In this document: one piece after another, positions 36,419-45,570 of the stretch | Layout: each line of letters begins with the position of its first letter | Position numbering within the stretch: position 1 is the first letter of the stretch | Assembly: GCA_025361565.1 (NCBI GenBank) | Contig: JANYKN010000042.1 | Coordinates: forward strand, 62,001-126,000 | DNA from: Bacteroidota bacterium | GTDB taxonomy: Bacteria > Bacteroidota > Bacteroidia > Bacteroidales > NBLH01 | Direction of reading: 5' to 3' | Length of the DNA: 64,000 nucleotides | Notes under the pieces: generated by a model | Seen by the model: the letters and a program-made list of their open reading frames with translations, nothing else | Databases searched by the model: none | What the model was told of the DNA's origin: nothing | Position numbers and translations under genes: made by a program

Positions 36419-36724
36419 TAATTTGCCTTAGAATAAAAAAAATATCTGATTTTATAATATTTGGATTTTATTATTCGAATAGTTATAGTGAAGAAAATCA
36501 ATCTTATACCAATTAATACAATTTACTTGTTTTTTGAACTTTTAAAAGTTGAGGAATTGTTTTACCTTTAATGCAATATCGATTGTGCTATGACTAAATA
36601 ATTTTAGAAATTCTTTATTATGAGCGATTCCCTTCATTTTCTTTGATGTGTTTTGTGAATTGTCTAATATTTTGATAATTTTAATAGAAGTATCCTTTTT
36701 ATTATAAAAACTAATTGATTTACA

Positions 36725-37312
36725 ATGAATAAAGAAGAATTTTTCCCGCTTTATCATCAGCCTGGAGCTACTAGTATACTTAATCAAGAGTTAATGCATC
36801 AAATGTCCAAAACCAGCGAGCCAATTACTGATAACCAACTGGAACAGATGTTAAATGAGCATCAAATGTTTATTGAAAGTGGTGGAAGAGGTGGAAAATG
36901 GCAAACATTTGAAGTGGCAGGATTAACACTTGCAGTTTATACAGGTGCTACAGCAGCGAAGGGTGAACAAGCTTCATTTGCAAATAGTAACCTTTCCTTG
37001 CTTCAATTTAGTGGACTCAGTTTGGAATGTTGCGATTTTGTAAATGTGTTGTATGAAAATGGATCTTTTCGAAATTCAAATCTTAATAACAGTATTTTTA
37101 TTGATTCTGTTTTGCTACATATCGATTTTTCAGGAGCAGATTTAACAGGCTGTGATTTTTCCAGAGCGTTAATGATGAATTGTCAGTTCGATAATTCAAA
37201 TTTGAGTAGCTGTGATTTTGAAAACTGCAATTTATCAAATTCAATATTTACAGGCGCCAAAACAATTGGCTCCAGATTTCCGGGAGCAATTCTCGAAAAT
37301 GTTATATTTTGA
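36725..37312 (+). CDS. Pentapeptide-repeat protein
   Basis: The 195-residue product is soluble. Residues about 80-195 are pentapeptide repeats of the A(D/N)Lxx type (ASFANSNL, LTGCDFSRAL, NLSSCDFENCNL, AKTIGSRFPGAIL), which would fold as a right-handed quadrilateral beta helix. The repeats are Cys-rich. The N-terminal 75 residues (ITDNQLEQMLNEHQMFIESG) are a helical cap found in some Bacteroidota members. Known members mimic DNA or bind gyrase, but no role can be assigned here. Confidence 0.8.
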   Translation: MNKEEFFPLYHQPGATSILNQELMHQMSKTSEPITDNQLEQMLNEHQMFIESGGRGGKWQTFEVAGLTLAVYTGATAAKGEQASFANSNLSLLQFSGLSLECCDFVNVLYENGSFRNSNLNNSIFIDSVLLHIDFSGADLTGCDFSRALMMNCQFDNSNLSSCDFENCNLSNSIFTGAKTIGSRFPGAILENVIF

Positions 37313-37899
37313 AATTTCTCATCCTGGTTTTTAAGTTTCTTTCAAAATTAAATTCTAAATAGCATTTTTTTAAATCGCTGATTGAATGAAATTTATAGTC
37401 AATTAAAATTATTCAATTTTATGACTTTTTATTCCTGCATTATCATAAGAAATTGATCGATTTCTTTTGGTTTGAGGAATAAATTTTAAGATATGTTTGA
37501 GTTGTGAAACTTAATATATTTCGAAGGGATTATTATAATACATCTGTTGATTTATTTTGAGTTTATTAGTTAAAAACCTTTCTGAATATTTCTTAAAAAA
37601 GATCCATTATGGTCTTATTACAATATACCCGAAGTTGAGATGTGGGAATTTGCTTGCAATTGTTTCTTGGAATAATTTTAACAGTCAATAATTTGGCAAT
37701 ATTTAAATGGAATAATTAATTATAATTCAAGCAAAATAACCGAAAAATGAATTAAGGAAATGTCAAAAATATTTGGATTGAAAAATTGGAACGCTTATTG
37801 TTTATATACCACATATAACATGTTATTAAACATTTGTAGTGGAAAATTTTATGTATTCAAGTATTAAATACTATATTTGCCAAGCAAATTAAAAATATT
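37313..37899. other. 587-base gene-free stretch
   Basis: It is AT-rich, with many stops in all frames and no repeat found. It ends in a TATATTTG -7-like box at 37872-37879, upstream of the small membrane protein gene. Confidence 0.5.
37872..37879 (+). promoter_or_regulatory. Candidate -7 box (TATATTTG) for the PstS/Ton region
   Basis: It is an exact TAnnTTTG match, 20 bases before the ATG at 37900. A TTTG occurs at 37833 but at the wrong spacing (35 nt). Confidence 0.4.
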
Positions 37900-38145
37900 A
37901 TGGCAAAATACGATCGAAGCGGAATTTCGAATTTTATGCACTGGTTTGGGCTTGTTATGGTTGCTACCTATTTTGGGTTGGGCATATATATTCTTTATAC
38001 CAGCAATTTAAACTATATTGATAAAAACAATAGGATAATTTTCAGTCTTTTCTTTTTTGCATACGGGTCTTTTCGGGGTGTAAGATGGTTTTTGAAAAAT
38101 AAATCCAGAAAATATTATGAGGAAACAGATATAAATGATTTTTGA
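37900..38145 (+). CDS. Small two-TM membrane protein
   Basis: The 81-residue product has two hydrophobic helices (about 12-32 and 45-62) joined by a short polar turn, with a basic end (RWFLKNKSRKYYEE). No family is recognised. It directly precedes the PstS-like gene (stop 38145, next frame opening at 38149) and is probably first in that transcript. Confidence 0.6.
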   Translation: MAKYDRSGISNFMHWFGLVMVATYFGLGIYILYTSNLNYIDKNNRIIFSLFFFAYGSFRGVRWFLKNKSRKYYEETDINDF

Positions 38146-38193
38146 TTTATGGAAATTCATCCAAAATCAACTCATATAGTAAAACATAATACA

Positions 38194-39126
38194 ATGAAAA
38201 TAAATCTGATTTTCTTACTGACATGCATCATATTAATTTCGTGTAATCAATCACCAAATTATACTTATGATGAAACTCCCACAAGAGGGGATATTAAAAT
38301 AGGTGTTGATGAATCTTTCCGTCTTCTTTTAGACACTGAGATATTTACTTTTTCTGCCATTTATAAATATGCTAAAATTACACCACTTTATAAAAACGAA
38401 TATGAGGTGGTGAACGATTTTATGAACGACAGTGTAAAAACAATCGTGACTGCAACAAAATTGACTGAAAACCAGATGGAATATCTTAAGAGCAAATCTC
38501 TGCTCCCTAAAACATATACAATAGCTATTGATGCAGTTGCTTTTATCATCAATCGTAATAATCCGGATTCATTGATCCAGATTAATAAATTGAAACAAAT
38601 TTTTTCTGGCAGTATTACCAAATGGGACGAAATTGACAGTAAAAACAAATCTGGGAAAATTGAAGTAGTTTTTGATAACAATAAATCTGCTAATACACGT
38701 TATTTTTTAGAAAGGTTGAATTTGAAAAAATTTCCAGAAAATTGTTATTCTGCTACTACAAATGACTCAGTAATTTCTTATGTTGAAAAAAATAAAAGCG
38801 CAATTGGTATTATCAGTGTAAATTGGATTAGTGAAAATTCTGACTCCATTTCAAATAATTTTCTCAAAAGAATAAAAGTGGTAGGGATGACTTCAGAGTT
38901 GGATCCGGAAGGGATGTCATATTACAGGCCATATCCAGCTTATATTGCCGATAAATCATATCCTTTTATCAGAGAAGTTTATATGATAACCAGAGAAACA
39001 TTTAGAGGGCTTGGTTCAGGCTTTATTTGGTTTGTTTCAGGTGAAAAAGGGCAAAGAATTGTTTTAAAAGCTGGTCTTGTTCCTTCTACAATGCCGGTTA
39101 GGCTCGTTGAAATGAAAAATAAATAA
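38194..39126 (+). CDS. PstS-like phosphate-binding lipoprotein
   Basis: I start at 38194, where a lipoprotein signal opens (MKINLIFLLTCIILISC, Cys17). The frame from 38149 adds 15 residues before it. The rest is a type-II periplasmic binding protein of the PstS/SphX family: IKIGVDESFR, IDAVAFIINRNNPDS, LKQIFSGSITKWDEI, NKSAIGIISVNWI, FIWFVSGEKGQRI. No PstA, B or C genes are nearby. It leads instead into the TPR and Ton genes, an order recurrent in Bacteroidota, so it may serve the Ton system and not phosphate uptake. Confidence 0.8.
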   Translation: MKINLIFLLTCIILISCNQSPNYTYDETPTRGDIKIGVDESFRLLLDTEIFTFSAIYKYAKITPLYKNEYEVVNDFMNDSVKTIVTATKLTENQMEYLKSKSLLPKTYTIAIDAVAFIINRNNPDSLIQINKLKQIFSGSITKWDEIDSKNKSGKIEVVFDNNKSANTRYFLERLNLKKFPENCYSATTNDSVISYVEKNKSAIGIISVNWISENSDSISNNFLKRIKVVGMTSELDPEGMSYYRPYPAYIADKSYPFIREVYMITRETFRGLGSGFIWFVSGEKGQRIVLKAGLVPSTMPVRLVEMKNK

Positions 39127-39161
39127 ATATTTTATTAATTAACTATAAATTTCAGAAACAC

Positions 39162-40862
39162 ATGAAAAAGATAAAAATAATTTCCTTTTTCCTGATATCA
39201 TTTCTTTATTCGGGACTTATTTTTGCTCAATCTCCAACAATTGACGACGCAAAGAAATTGACAGTTAGGGAGCAATACGTGCAAGCCGAGGATATGTTCA
39301 AAAATTTAATTAAAGACAATCCTCAAATGGGTGATTTGTATTATTATTATGGGGAAAATGAGATGAAAGCTTTTTTTTCAGATACAATAACTCTTACTCA
39401 ACGTGAAACTTCCTTGAAATGCAGAAGACTTTTTGAAAAGGGCCTGGAAATGGATCCTTCAAACCCAATAAATTATATAGGCTTGGCACGTATTGATTAT
39501 TTTTCTGGTAAAAAAACGGAAAGCAGTGAAAATGTCAACAAGGTCAATACTATGATTCCTCCAATGACTGTAAAAATCAAAAAAATTCCAGATCCTGTTA
39601 GATATGCACAACTTCTTGCAGAGATGGCTAAGATTTATATTTTGCAAGATAATACAGACACTGCTGCAGCTATGCCGCTTTTACGAAGGGCTATTCAAGC
39701 GGATCCTAAAAATGCAAGTTTGTTTATCACAATTGGCGATGCATTTTTATATTTGAAAGATGTAAATAATGCAATACAGAATTACAATATTGCACAATCC
39801 CTTAATCCAAATTCATCTTTGGCTAAACTAAGAATTGGTTATTTGTATATAAGGGCTAAGAATTTGAACACTGCAATCCAGTCACTTGAAGAGGCCTTGA
39901 AAATTGATCCCAATTTTGCTCCAGCATATAAAGAGCTTGGTTTTGTTTATTCTCTTGCAGGAAAACCTGAAAAATCAAAACCAAATTATTTGAAGTATCT
40001 TGAATTATCAGGGAATAATATTCCAGCAAAGATTAGTTATGTAATTGCTTTATTCAAATCTGCTGACTATAAGGAATGTATTTCGCAAATCAATCAAATT
40101 TTTGCTGTTGATTCTTCCATCAATTCTATGAACCGTGTTATTGCCTATTCGTATTGCGAAGTAAAGGAATATGTTAAAGCGCAATATTATTTGGAAAAGT
40201 TTCTTAAGATAATTGGTAACGATCCAGATAAAATTATAACTAAAGACTATACTTATTATGGAAAAATTTTGGGAGAACGCGGAAAAGCTGATTTGGCTGA
40301 AGAAAAATTACGCACAGCATTAGGAATTGATCCTACAATGAATTATCTCTATACAGACATAGCTACTTATCAGAGCAAGGCCAAGAATTATAAAAAAGCA
40401 ATTGCTGCATTAAACGAAAAAATAGCGGCTAAATCTGCGAAGATAGGTGATTATTGTTATTTAGGTAAGGCATATTATCAGGATTCATCATATACTGAAG
40501 CAGATCAAACGTTCGAAACTCTTCTAAATATGAAAGATCCAAATCTGAAATCATACGAGATGCTTGCCATTTCCTATCAATGTTATGCAAGAACATATAT
40601 TGATACAACAATGACTGGATTTGCATTGGTTGCATTTGAAAAATTAATTGAAAAAGCATTGGTGGATTCCACTAAAAATTCAAAGTATCTGATTGATGGT
40701 TATTCATATTTAGGTTCATATTACTTATTTAGTAAAACAGGGAAGGATTATCCTAAATCTAAATTTTATTTTCGCAAGGTTTTAGCCATAGATCCTAATA
40801 ATAAACAAGCTCAGGCTGCATTGAAAACGCAAGAACTTCAAAAAGCAAAATTGCCTGATTGA
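39162..40862 (+). CDS. Secreted TPR protein
   Basis: The 566-residue product has a signal peptide (1-22, ending IFAQ). Ten or so tetratricopeptide repeats follow, for example KLTVREQYVQAEDMFKNLI, GDAFLYLKDVNNAIQNYN, LGFVYSLAGKPEKSKPNYL and YLGSYYLFSKTGKDYPKSKF. TPR arrays are protein-docking scaffolds. The protein would sit in the periplasm between the PstS-like lipoprotein and the ExbBD/TonB machine encoded next, which suggests a structural link to Ton function. Confidence 0.8.
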   Translation: MKKIKIISFFLISFLYSGLIFAQSPTIDDAKKLTVREQYVQAEDMFKNLIKDNPQMGDLYYYYGENEMKAFFSDTITLTQRETSLKCRRLFEKGLEMDPSNPINYIGLARIDYFSGKKTESSENVNKVNTMIPPMTVKIKKIPDPVRYAQLLAEMAKIYILQDNTDTAAAMPLLRRAIQADPKNASLFITIGDAFLYLKDVNNAIQNYNIAQSLNPNSSLAKLRIGYLYIRAKNLNTAIQSLEEALKIDPNFAPAYKELGFVYSLAGKPEKSKPNYLKYLELSGNNIPAKISYVIALFKSADYKECISQINQIFAVDSSINSMNRVIAYSYCEVKEYVKAQYYLEKFLKIIGNDPDKIITKDYTYYGKILGERGKADLAEEKLRTALGIDPTMNYLYTDIATYQSKAKNYKKAIAALNEKIAAKSAKIGDYCYLGKAYYQDSSYTEADQTFETLLNMKDPNLKSYEMLAISYQCYARTYIDTTMTGFALVAFEKLIEKALVDSTKNSKYLIDGYSYLGSYYLFSKTGKDYPKSKFYFRKVLAIDPNNKQAQAALKTQELQKAKLPD

Positions 40863-41049
40863 TGATAATCATTATTTAAATTAATGATTAAAAAAATGAT
40901 GGAATGGTTGATATTTTTGATAAGTGGATAATTTTCTGATAAAAATCATATATGAAATTATTTTTTTCCGGATAAAATGATCTATCATTGTTTTTTGAAA
41001 TTTAAGTGCAAATAAATTGATTAAGAAAGGTTTATTTGTTAAAAAAAAT

Positions 41050-41057
41050 TACTTTTG
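41050..41057 (+). promoter_or_regulatory. Candidate -7 box (TACTTTTG) for the exb/tonB operon
   Basis: It is an exact TAnnTTTG match 46 bases before the exbB ATG. The -33 element is not obvious. Confidence 0.45.
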
Positions 41058-41103
41058 TAAAGAATTATTAAAAAAGATGTTAAACAGTAAAATTTAAGTA
41101 AAG

Positions 41104-41919
41104 ATGAGTTCACAAGCTAAAAAAGGTTCAGGTGGTTTTGGAGCAATATTTAATTTTGCCGCTATTTTGTTGGCAATTGTCGCTTCATGGTTTATTTATG
41201 ATAAAGTTATGGGTAACCCTGCAAATTTCGTTGGAGGCAATCGTTTAGGCGAAGTATTACCAGGTAGTTATTTAGGTATTATTTTTAAAGGAGGGATGAT
41301 TGTTCCTTTATTGATCAGTTGTATTTTGGTTCTTTTAACTTTTTCAATCGAAAGAGCAATTACTTTAAGTAAAGCTTCGGGAAAAGGCCGTTTAAATGTG
41401 TTTGTTAAAAATGTACAGAATTCTATTGCAGCTGACCAAATCGAAGAAAGCCAGGAAGCATGTGATATTCAGAGGGGTTCATTAGCAAACGTAGTTAAAG
41501 CTGGTTTAAAACGCTATAGAGAATTACAAGGTGATCAACATCTGGAAAATGACCAGAAAGTAGTTGCTCTTCAAAAAGAAATAGAAGAAGCTACAGCTCT
41601 TGAATTGCCTATGCTTTCTAAAAACTTGGTTATCATTTCAACTATTGCTTCAATTTCAGTGTTAATCGGTCTTATCGGTACTGTTTTAGGTATGATCCGT
41701 GCATTTGCTGCTTTGGCACAAGCTGGTGCTCCTGATGCTCTTGCTCTTGCAACTGGTATTTCTGAAGCTCTTATCAATACAGCTTTTGGTATCACTGGTT
41801 CAACCATTGCAATTGTTGTATATAACTATTTTTCAACAAGAATTGACGGCTTAACTTTTAAAATTGACGAAGCCGGTTTCAGTATGGTACAATCTTTCTC
41901 TGCTTCGTTGAAAAAATAA
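41104..41919 (+). CDS. exbB: ExbB/TolQ/MotA-family proton channel subunit
   Basis: The product has 271 residues with an extra N-terminal hydrophobic helix (about 17-35), then three ExbB helices. The last two form the family signature (VIISTIASISVLIGLIGTVL … LINTAFGITGSTIAIVVYNY). ExbB pentamers with ExbD use the proton gradient to drive TonB. It is the only ExbB in the window, yet three ExbD and three TonB genes follow. Confidence 0.9.
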   Translation: MSSQAKKGSGGFGAIFNFAAILLAIVASWFIYDKVMGNPANFVGGNRLGEVLPGSYLGIIFKGGMIVPLLISCILVLLTFSIERAITLSKASGKGRLNVFVKNVQNSIAADQIEESQEACDIQRGSLANVVKAGLKRYRELQGDQHLENDQKVVALQKEIEEATALELPMLSKNLVIISTIASISVLIGLIGTVLGMIRAFAALAQAGAPDALALATGISEALINTAFGITGSTIAIVVYNYFSTRIDGLTFKIDEAGFSMVQSFSASLKK

Positions 41920-41952
41920 ATCTAAGTTTTAACATTAATAAAAATAAAGGGT

Positions 41953-42603
41953 ATGCCTAAATTAAAAATGCATCACGCTTCTCCGCGCATAGACATGACG
42001 CCTATGGTGGACTTATTTACCCTTCTTTTGACCTTTTTTATGTTAACAACTTCTTTTAAACCAACTGAAGCAGTAATTGTTGATACACCTAATTCAATTT
42101 CCGAAAAAACAGCTCCGGACAAAAACATAATGATGATCTATATCTCTAAAGACAATAAAATTTATTTTAATGTTGATAACGGTTTAGATTCAACAACACA
42201 TGTCCGCGTTAAAGTTTTGGAAGAAATGGGTAAACAGTATGGTGTAACATTTACTGCAAAAGAAAAGGCAGAATTCGAAAAACTTGGCTCATTTGGTGTG
42301 CCGATGAAGGATATGAAGAGTTGGATTGATGCAAAGGACGGCGTGGAAAGAGAAAAGTATAATACAGGAATTCCATGCGACACTGCAAACAATTATAAAG
42401 ACAACCAGCTTAACAAATGGGTACTTTATTCCCGTTTTCATAATCAGGGGATTGAAGCTGCCGTAAAAGGTGACGGGGATGCCAAATACGAAACTGCCAA
42501 AATAGTTTTCGATATTTTACTCGAAAACAAACTCAGTAGGTTCAACTTAACCACTAATATGGAAAAAGTTGAAATTAAGTTAGGTGATTATAAAGGAAAA
42601 TAA
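41953..42603 (+). CDS. exbD: ExbD-family protein 1 (divergent)
   Basis: The product has 216 residues, with a cytoplasmic N-tail, one membrane helix (PMVDLFTLLLTFFMLTTSF, with the proton-relay Asp20) and a periplasmic domain. It is the divergent member of the three: its helix is followed by KPTEAVIVDTPNSIS, not KPKIMEIVLP. It also has a longer central insertion (KEKAEFEKLGSFGVPMKD). It lies 33 bases after exbB. Confidence 0.9.
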   Translation: MPKLKMHHASPRIDMTPMVDLFTLLLTFFMLTTSFKPTEAVIVDTPNSISEKTAPDKNIMMIYISKDNKIYFNVDNGLDSTTHVRVKVLEEMGKQYGVTFTAKEKAEFEKLGSFGVPMKDMKSWIDAKDGVEREKYNTGIPCDTANNYKDNQLNKWVLYSRFHNQGIEAAVKGDGDAKYETAKIVFDILLENKLSRFNLTTNMEKVEIKLGDYKGK

Positions 42604-42618
42604 AAGAAGATATTTATT

Positions 42619-43272
42619 ATGGCAGAAATTATTGCAAACGAAGGCGGTGGAAAGAAAGGACACGGTAAAAAACGTGCAAAGAAGCATTCTACGCATATCG
42701 ATATGACGCCCATGGTAGACTTGATGAGTTTGTTGATAACATTCTTTATGTTAACAACTGCATTCAGCAAGCCTAAAATCATGGAGATTGTTCTTCCTGA
42801 CAATTCGGAAGTTGATACATCAAAAGGACCGGAAATTGAAGCCAAAAGGACTTTAAATCTAATTCTTTCAGGTGATGACAAGGTTTATTATTATGTTGGA
42901 AAACCTCCACAGAATGATAAGGATGTTGAAGCAACCAGAGTTAATCTGATGAAAACAGATTATAGTAAAGATGGAATCCGGAAAATTGTTTTGAAAATGA
43001 ACATGCTTCTTTATGAAAAAGTGGACTCAGCAACTCAGGAAGTAATCACAGGCAAAACAAAGATTTCGCAAGATTCCTTACTTTCTTTGGTGAAAATTTA
43101 CAAAAAGAAAGATAAAAGAGGTCCTATTGTGATGATAAAATCCGATAAGAAAGCAAAATATAGAAACATTGTGGATGTCATCGACGAAATGGCAATATGC
43201 AATGTTGCTCGTTACGCAATCGTGGATATCAATGAATTTGAGTTGAAATTGCTTGAAACTGCGCCCAAATAA
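42619..43272 (+). CDS. exbD: ExbD-family protein 2
   Basis: The product has 217 residues with a Lys-rich N-tail and a helix starting IDMTPMVDLMSLLITFF, including the conserved Asp. It is almost the same as ExbD 3 (45571-46212) through the helix and the first periplasmic strand, and again at the end (MAICNVARYAIVDINEFE). It is 15 bases downstream of exbD 1 and 19 upstream of tonB 1. Confidence 0.9.
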   Translation: MAEIIANEGGGKKGHGKKRAKKHSTHIDMTPMVDLMSLLITFFMLTTAFSKPKIMEIVLPDNSEVDTSKGPEIEAKRTLNLILSGDDKVYYYVGKPPQNDKDVEATRVNLMKTDYSKDGIRKIVLKMNMLLYEKVDSATQEVITGKTKISQDSLLSLVKIYKKKDKRGPIVMIKSDKKAKYRNIVDVIDEMAICNVARYAIVDINEFELKLLETAPK

Positions 43273-43291
43273 TATATTTAAATATAAGGTT

Positions 43292-44068
43292 ATGAAAACT
43301 AAAGTAGAAAGTTTCGACGACATTGTGTTCGAAAACCGTAACCAGGAATACGGGGCTTATGAATTACGCAAACAATACCCAAAAAGAGGAAGTATTGCGC
43401 TAATTATTTCATTGCTAATTCTGACATTTGCTGTTGGGGGACCGCTTATTGCTAGTATCATGAAGCAAAGGGCTTATAATAGGTATCTGGAAAAAACTGC
43501 AGCAGCAGAAATGGCAAATCTCAAAGAGGTTAAAAGAGATGAGGTTGCACCTCCACCTCCGCCTCCACCACCTCCAGCTGTGAAAGAAATAAAGTTCGTA
43601 GCACCTAAAATTGTAGATTCATTATCAACTGAAGAGGTTGAGCTTGCAACTACAGACGATTTGTCTGAAAGTGCGAATTCTGGCCCTGTAGATACAACAA
43701 CACAAGCTGTTGAAGTAATCGTTGAAGAAACAGCACCTGTTGTAGAACAAATATTTGAAAGTTTTGCAATTCAAGAAAAACCTTCATTTCCAGGAGGTGA
43801 CGCAGAACTTATTAAATATGTTGCAGAACATACTAAATATCCGGTAATTGCATTGGAAAATGGTATTGAAGGTACAGTGTATATTCGATTTGTAGTCACA
43901 AAAAATGGTGATGTTGGTGAAGCGAAGGTACTACGTGCTGTTGACCCTTTGTTAGAAGAGGAAGCTTTGCGGGTTGTAAAAGGAATGCCCAAATGGACAC
44001 CAGGAAAGAATAATGGAAATCCTGTAAATGTTTGGTTTATAATTCCAGTTAAATTTGTATTGCAATAG
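43292..44068 (+). CDS. tonB: TonB energy transducer 1
   Basis: Translation starts at 43292 (MKTKVESFDDIVFENRNQ), after an AAGG ribosome site. The frame from 43253 overlaps exbD 2 and lacks this start. The 258-residue protein has a cytoplasmic tail, one membrane helix (about 35-55), a Pro-rich spacer (PPPPPPPPP near 85) and a TonB C-terminal domain (YPVIALENGIEGTVYIRFVV … ALRVVKGMPKWTPG). It transmits ExbBD motion to outer-membrane receptors. Confidence 0.9.
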   Translation: MKTKVESFDDIVFENRNQEYGAYELRKQYPKRGSIALIISLLILTFAVGGPLIASIMKQRAYNRYLEKTAAAEMANLKEVKRDEVAPPPPPPPPPAVKEIKFVAPKIVDSLSTEEVELATTDDLSESANSGPVDTTTQAVEVIVEETAPVVEQIFESFAIQEKPSFPGGDAELIKYVAEHTKYPVIALENGIEGTVYIRFVVTKNGDVGEAKVLRAVDPLLEEEALRVVKGMPKWTPGKNNGNPVNVWFIIPVKFVLQ

Positions 44069-44083
44069 CAATTTAATATATTT

Positions 44084-44121
44084 AAAAAGAGGCTACTTCG
44101 AAAGAGGTAGCCTCTTTTTTT
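44084..44121 (+). terminator. Rho-independent terminator after tonB 1
   Basis: AAAAAGAGGCTAC pairs with GTAGCCTCTTTTT over a 10-nt loop, followed by T. It separates the exbB-tonB1 unit from the duplicated block. Confidence 0.9.
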
Positions 44122-44705
44122 ATGTGAAAGAAACAAGCTGTATCATGAAGCTAATAATTATTGTTAAATAATTAAAAAATTGCATTATAATGCCAAAAAA
44201 ATATTTAGGGAGACTGTTCTGGTATAGCAGTCTCTTCTTTTTTAAATAAATAGAGTTGCCTTTATATAATGTTTTGCATTGTAATATATCCAATTTAGTT
44301 TATGATAGTAAACTGACTGCTAATATCTGTATTTACTCATTTTTACTTTGAAATGAGTTCCTTTTCATGATTTTCAAAACGCCACATTTTTTTCTGAATA
44401 TAAAAACTTTATCAATTGATTTCTATGAAATTTGCAATAGGAATTAAGCTTTGATATGTTAAAAAATTTTACATCAAAATCTTCCTGTGAATTTTAATGC
44501 AAAGATATACAGCGATTTGCTGAAATTATTTTTTATATTATTAAAATAGATAAGATCAAAAGAATAGACTTTATGGAATTTATTAAAATCCGCATCATAC
44601 AATTAGTAAGTGCTTAAAATTGAATATCTCATTTTAAAGGTTCTTACGGAATTGATAGAATTTAGCTTGAATTTGTGCCCCAATTATAAACTAAAACTTA
44701 AAATC
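44122..44705. other. Gene-free stretch between the two Ton blocks
   Basis: Stops occur in all frames. It contains a second terminator-like hairpin (GAGACTG/CAGTCTC, 44208-44244, followed by T-rich sequence), which looks like the decayed end of another duplicated unit. No promoter box of good quality was found before tonB 2. Confidence 0.5.
44208..44244 (+). terminator. Second terminator-like hairpin
   Basis: The stem GAGACTG (44210-44216)/CAGTCTC (44228-44234) with an 11-nt loop is followed by TTCTTTTTT. Confidence 0.6.
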
Positions 44706-45482
44706 ATGAAAACGAAAGTAGAAAGTTTCGACGACATTGTATTCGAAAATCGCAACCAGGAATACGGTGCTTATGAATTGCGTAAAAAATATTCAAAAAG
44801 GGGTACTATTGCGCTAGCTATTTCATTGTTTCTTTTATTTTTTGCAGTTGGTGGTCCACTGATTGCCAGTATGATGAAAAATCATGTATATAGAAATTAT
44901 ATTGAAAACAACACAATAGCTACAATAGAAAAAGTCAAAACTGAAATTGATAAGATAGCACCTCCGCCTCCGCCTCCTACACCTGTAGATGTAAAACAGA
45001 TAGCATTTGTTGCCCCTATAATTGTGGATACATTAACCAATGAAGAAATACAACTGGCAACAGCAGGTGACTTATGGCAAACCGGAAATTCTAAATTAGA
45101 TGATACAACTTCAATACCGGTTGGCGACAAAATTTTAATAGTTGATGATCCTGAAATAGAAAAAATAGTAGAGGTATTTGAACTTAATGAAAAACCTGTT
45201 TTTCCTGATGGAGATGCAGGGTTAATAAAATACATAGCAGAACATACTAAATACCCTGTTCCTGCATTAGAAGGTGGTATTGAGGGTACGGTTTATATCC
45301 GATTTGTAGTAACAAAAACCGGTAATATTGGGGATGCTAAAATTATGCGTGGAGCAGATCCATTGCTTGATGATGAAGCTTTAAGAGTTGTAAAAACTTT
45401 GCCAAAATGGATTCCCGGAAAAATTAATGGAACTCCAGTAAATGTTTGGTTTATAATCCCAGTAAAATTTAAGTTGCAATAA
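44706..45482 (+). CDS. tonB: TonB energy transducer 2
   Basis: Translation starts at 44706 (MKTKVESFDDIVFENRNQ), the same start as TonB 1. The upstream in-frame extension from 44610 has no such conservation. The 258-residue protein has the same tail, helix, Pro-rich spacer (APPPPPPTP) and C-terminal domain. The spacer region has diverged, and PVFPDG replaces SFPGG ahead of the domain. The next gene is ExbD 3, after a hairpin. Confidence 0.9.
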   Translation: MKTKVESFDDIVFENRNQEYGAYELRKKYSKRGTIALAISLFLLFFAVGGPLIASMMKNHVYRNYIENNTIATIEKVKTEIDKIAPPPPPPTPVDVKQIAFVAPIIVDTLTNEEIQLATAGDLWQTGNSKLDDTTSIPVGDKILIVDDPEIEKIVEVFELNEKPVFPDGDAGLIKYIAEHTKYPVPALEGGIEGTVYIRFVVTKTGNIGDAKIMRGADPLLDDEALRVVKTLPKWIPGKINGTPVNVWFIIPVKFKLQ

Positions 45483-45502
45483 TAAAGATATGAAATATAG
45501 AG

Positions 45503-45535
45503 GAGGCTGCTTAAGTAATGAGCAGTCTCATTTTA
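45503..45535 (+). terminator. Hairpin between tonB 2 and exbD 3 (possible attenuator)
   Basis: GAGGCTGCT (45503-45511) pairs with AGCAGTCTC (45521-45529) with one G-T pair, followed by ATTTTAT. It sits inside a tight three-gene block, so it may lower but not abolish expression of exbD 3 and tonB 3. Confidence 0.6.
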
Positions 45536-45570
45536 TAGGGGTTATTGAAAATAATTTAAAAATATTTATT

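Noticed and set aside
36542-36787. 81-residue minus-strand frame overlapping the pentapeptide gene start
   Set aside because: It runs antisense across the start of a well-supported gene, and its sequence is low-complexity and Lys-rich.
38149-38193. Fifteen-residue N-terminal extension of the PstS-like protein
   Set aside because: The extension would bury the lipoprotein signal. The internal ATG at 38194 gives a standard lipobox.
40867-40890. Hairpin TAATCATTA/TAATGATTA after the TPR gene
   Set aside because: It is AT-only and followed by A, not T, on the coding strand, so it is not a credible terminator for that gene.
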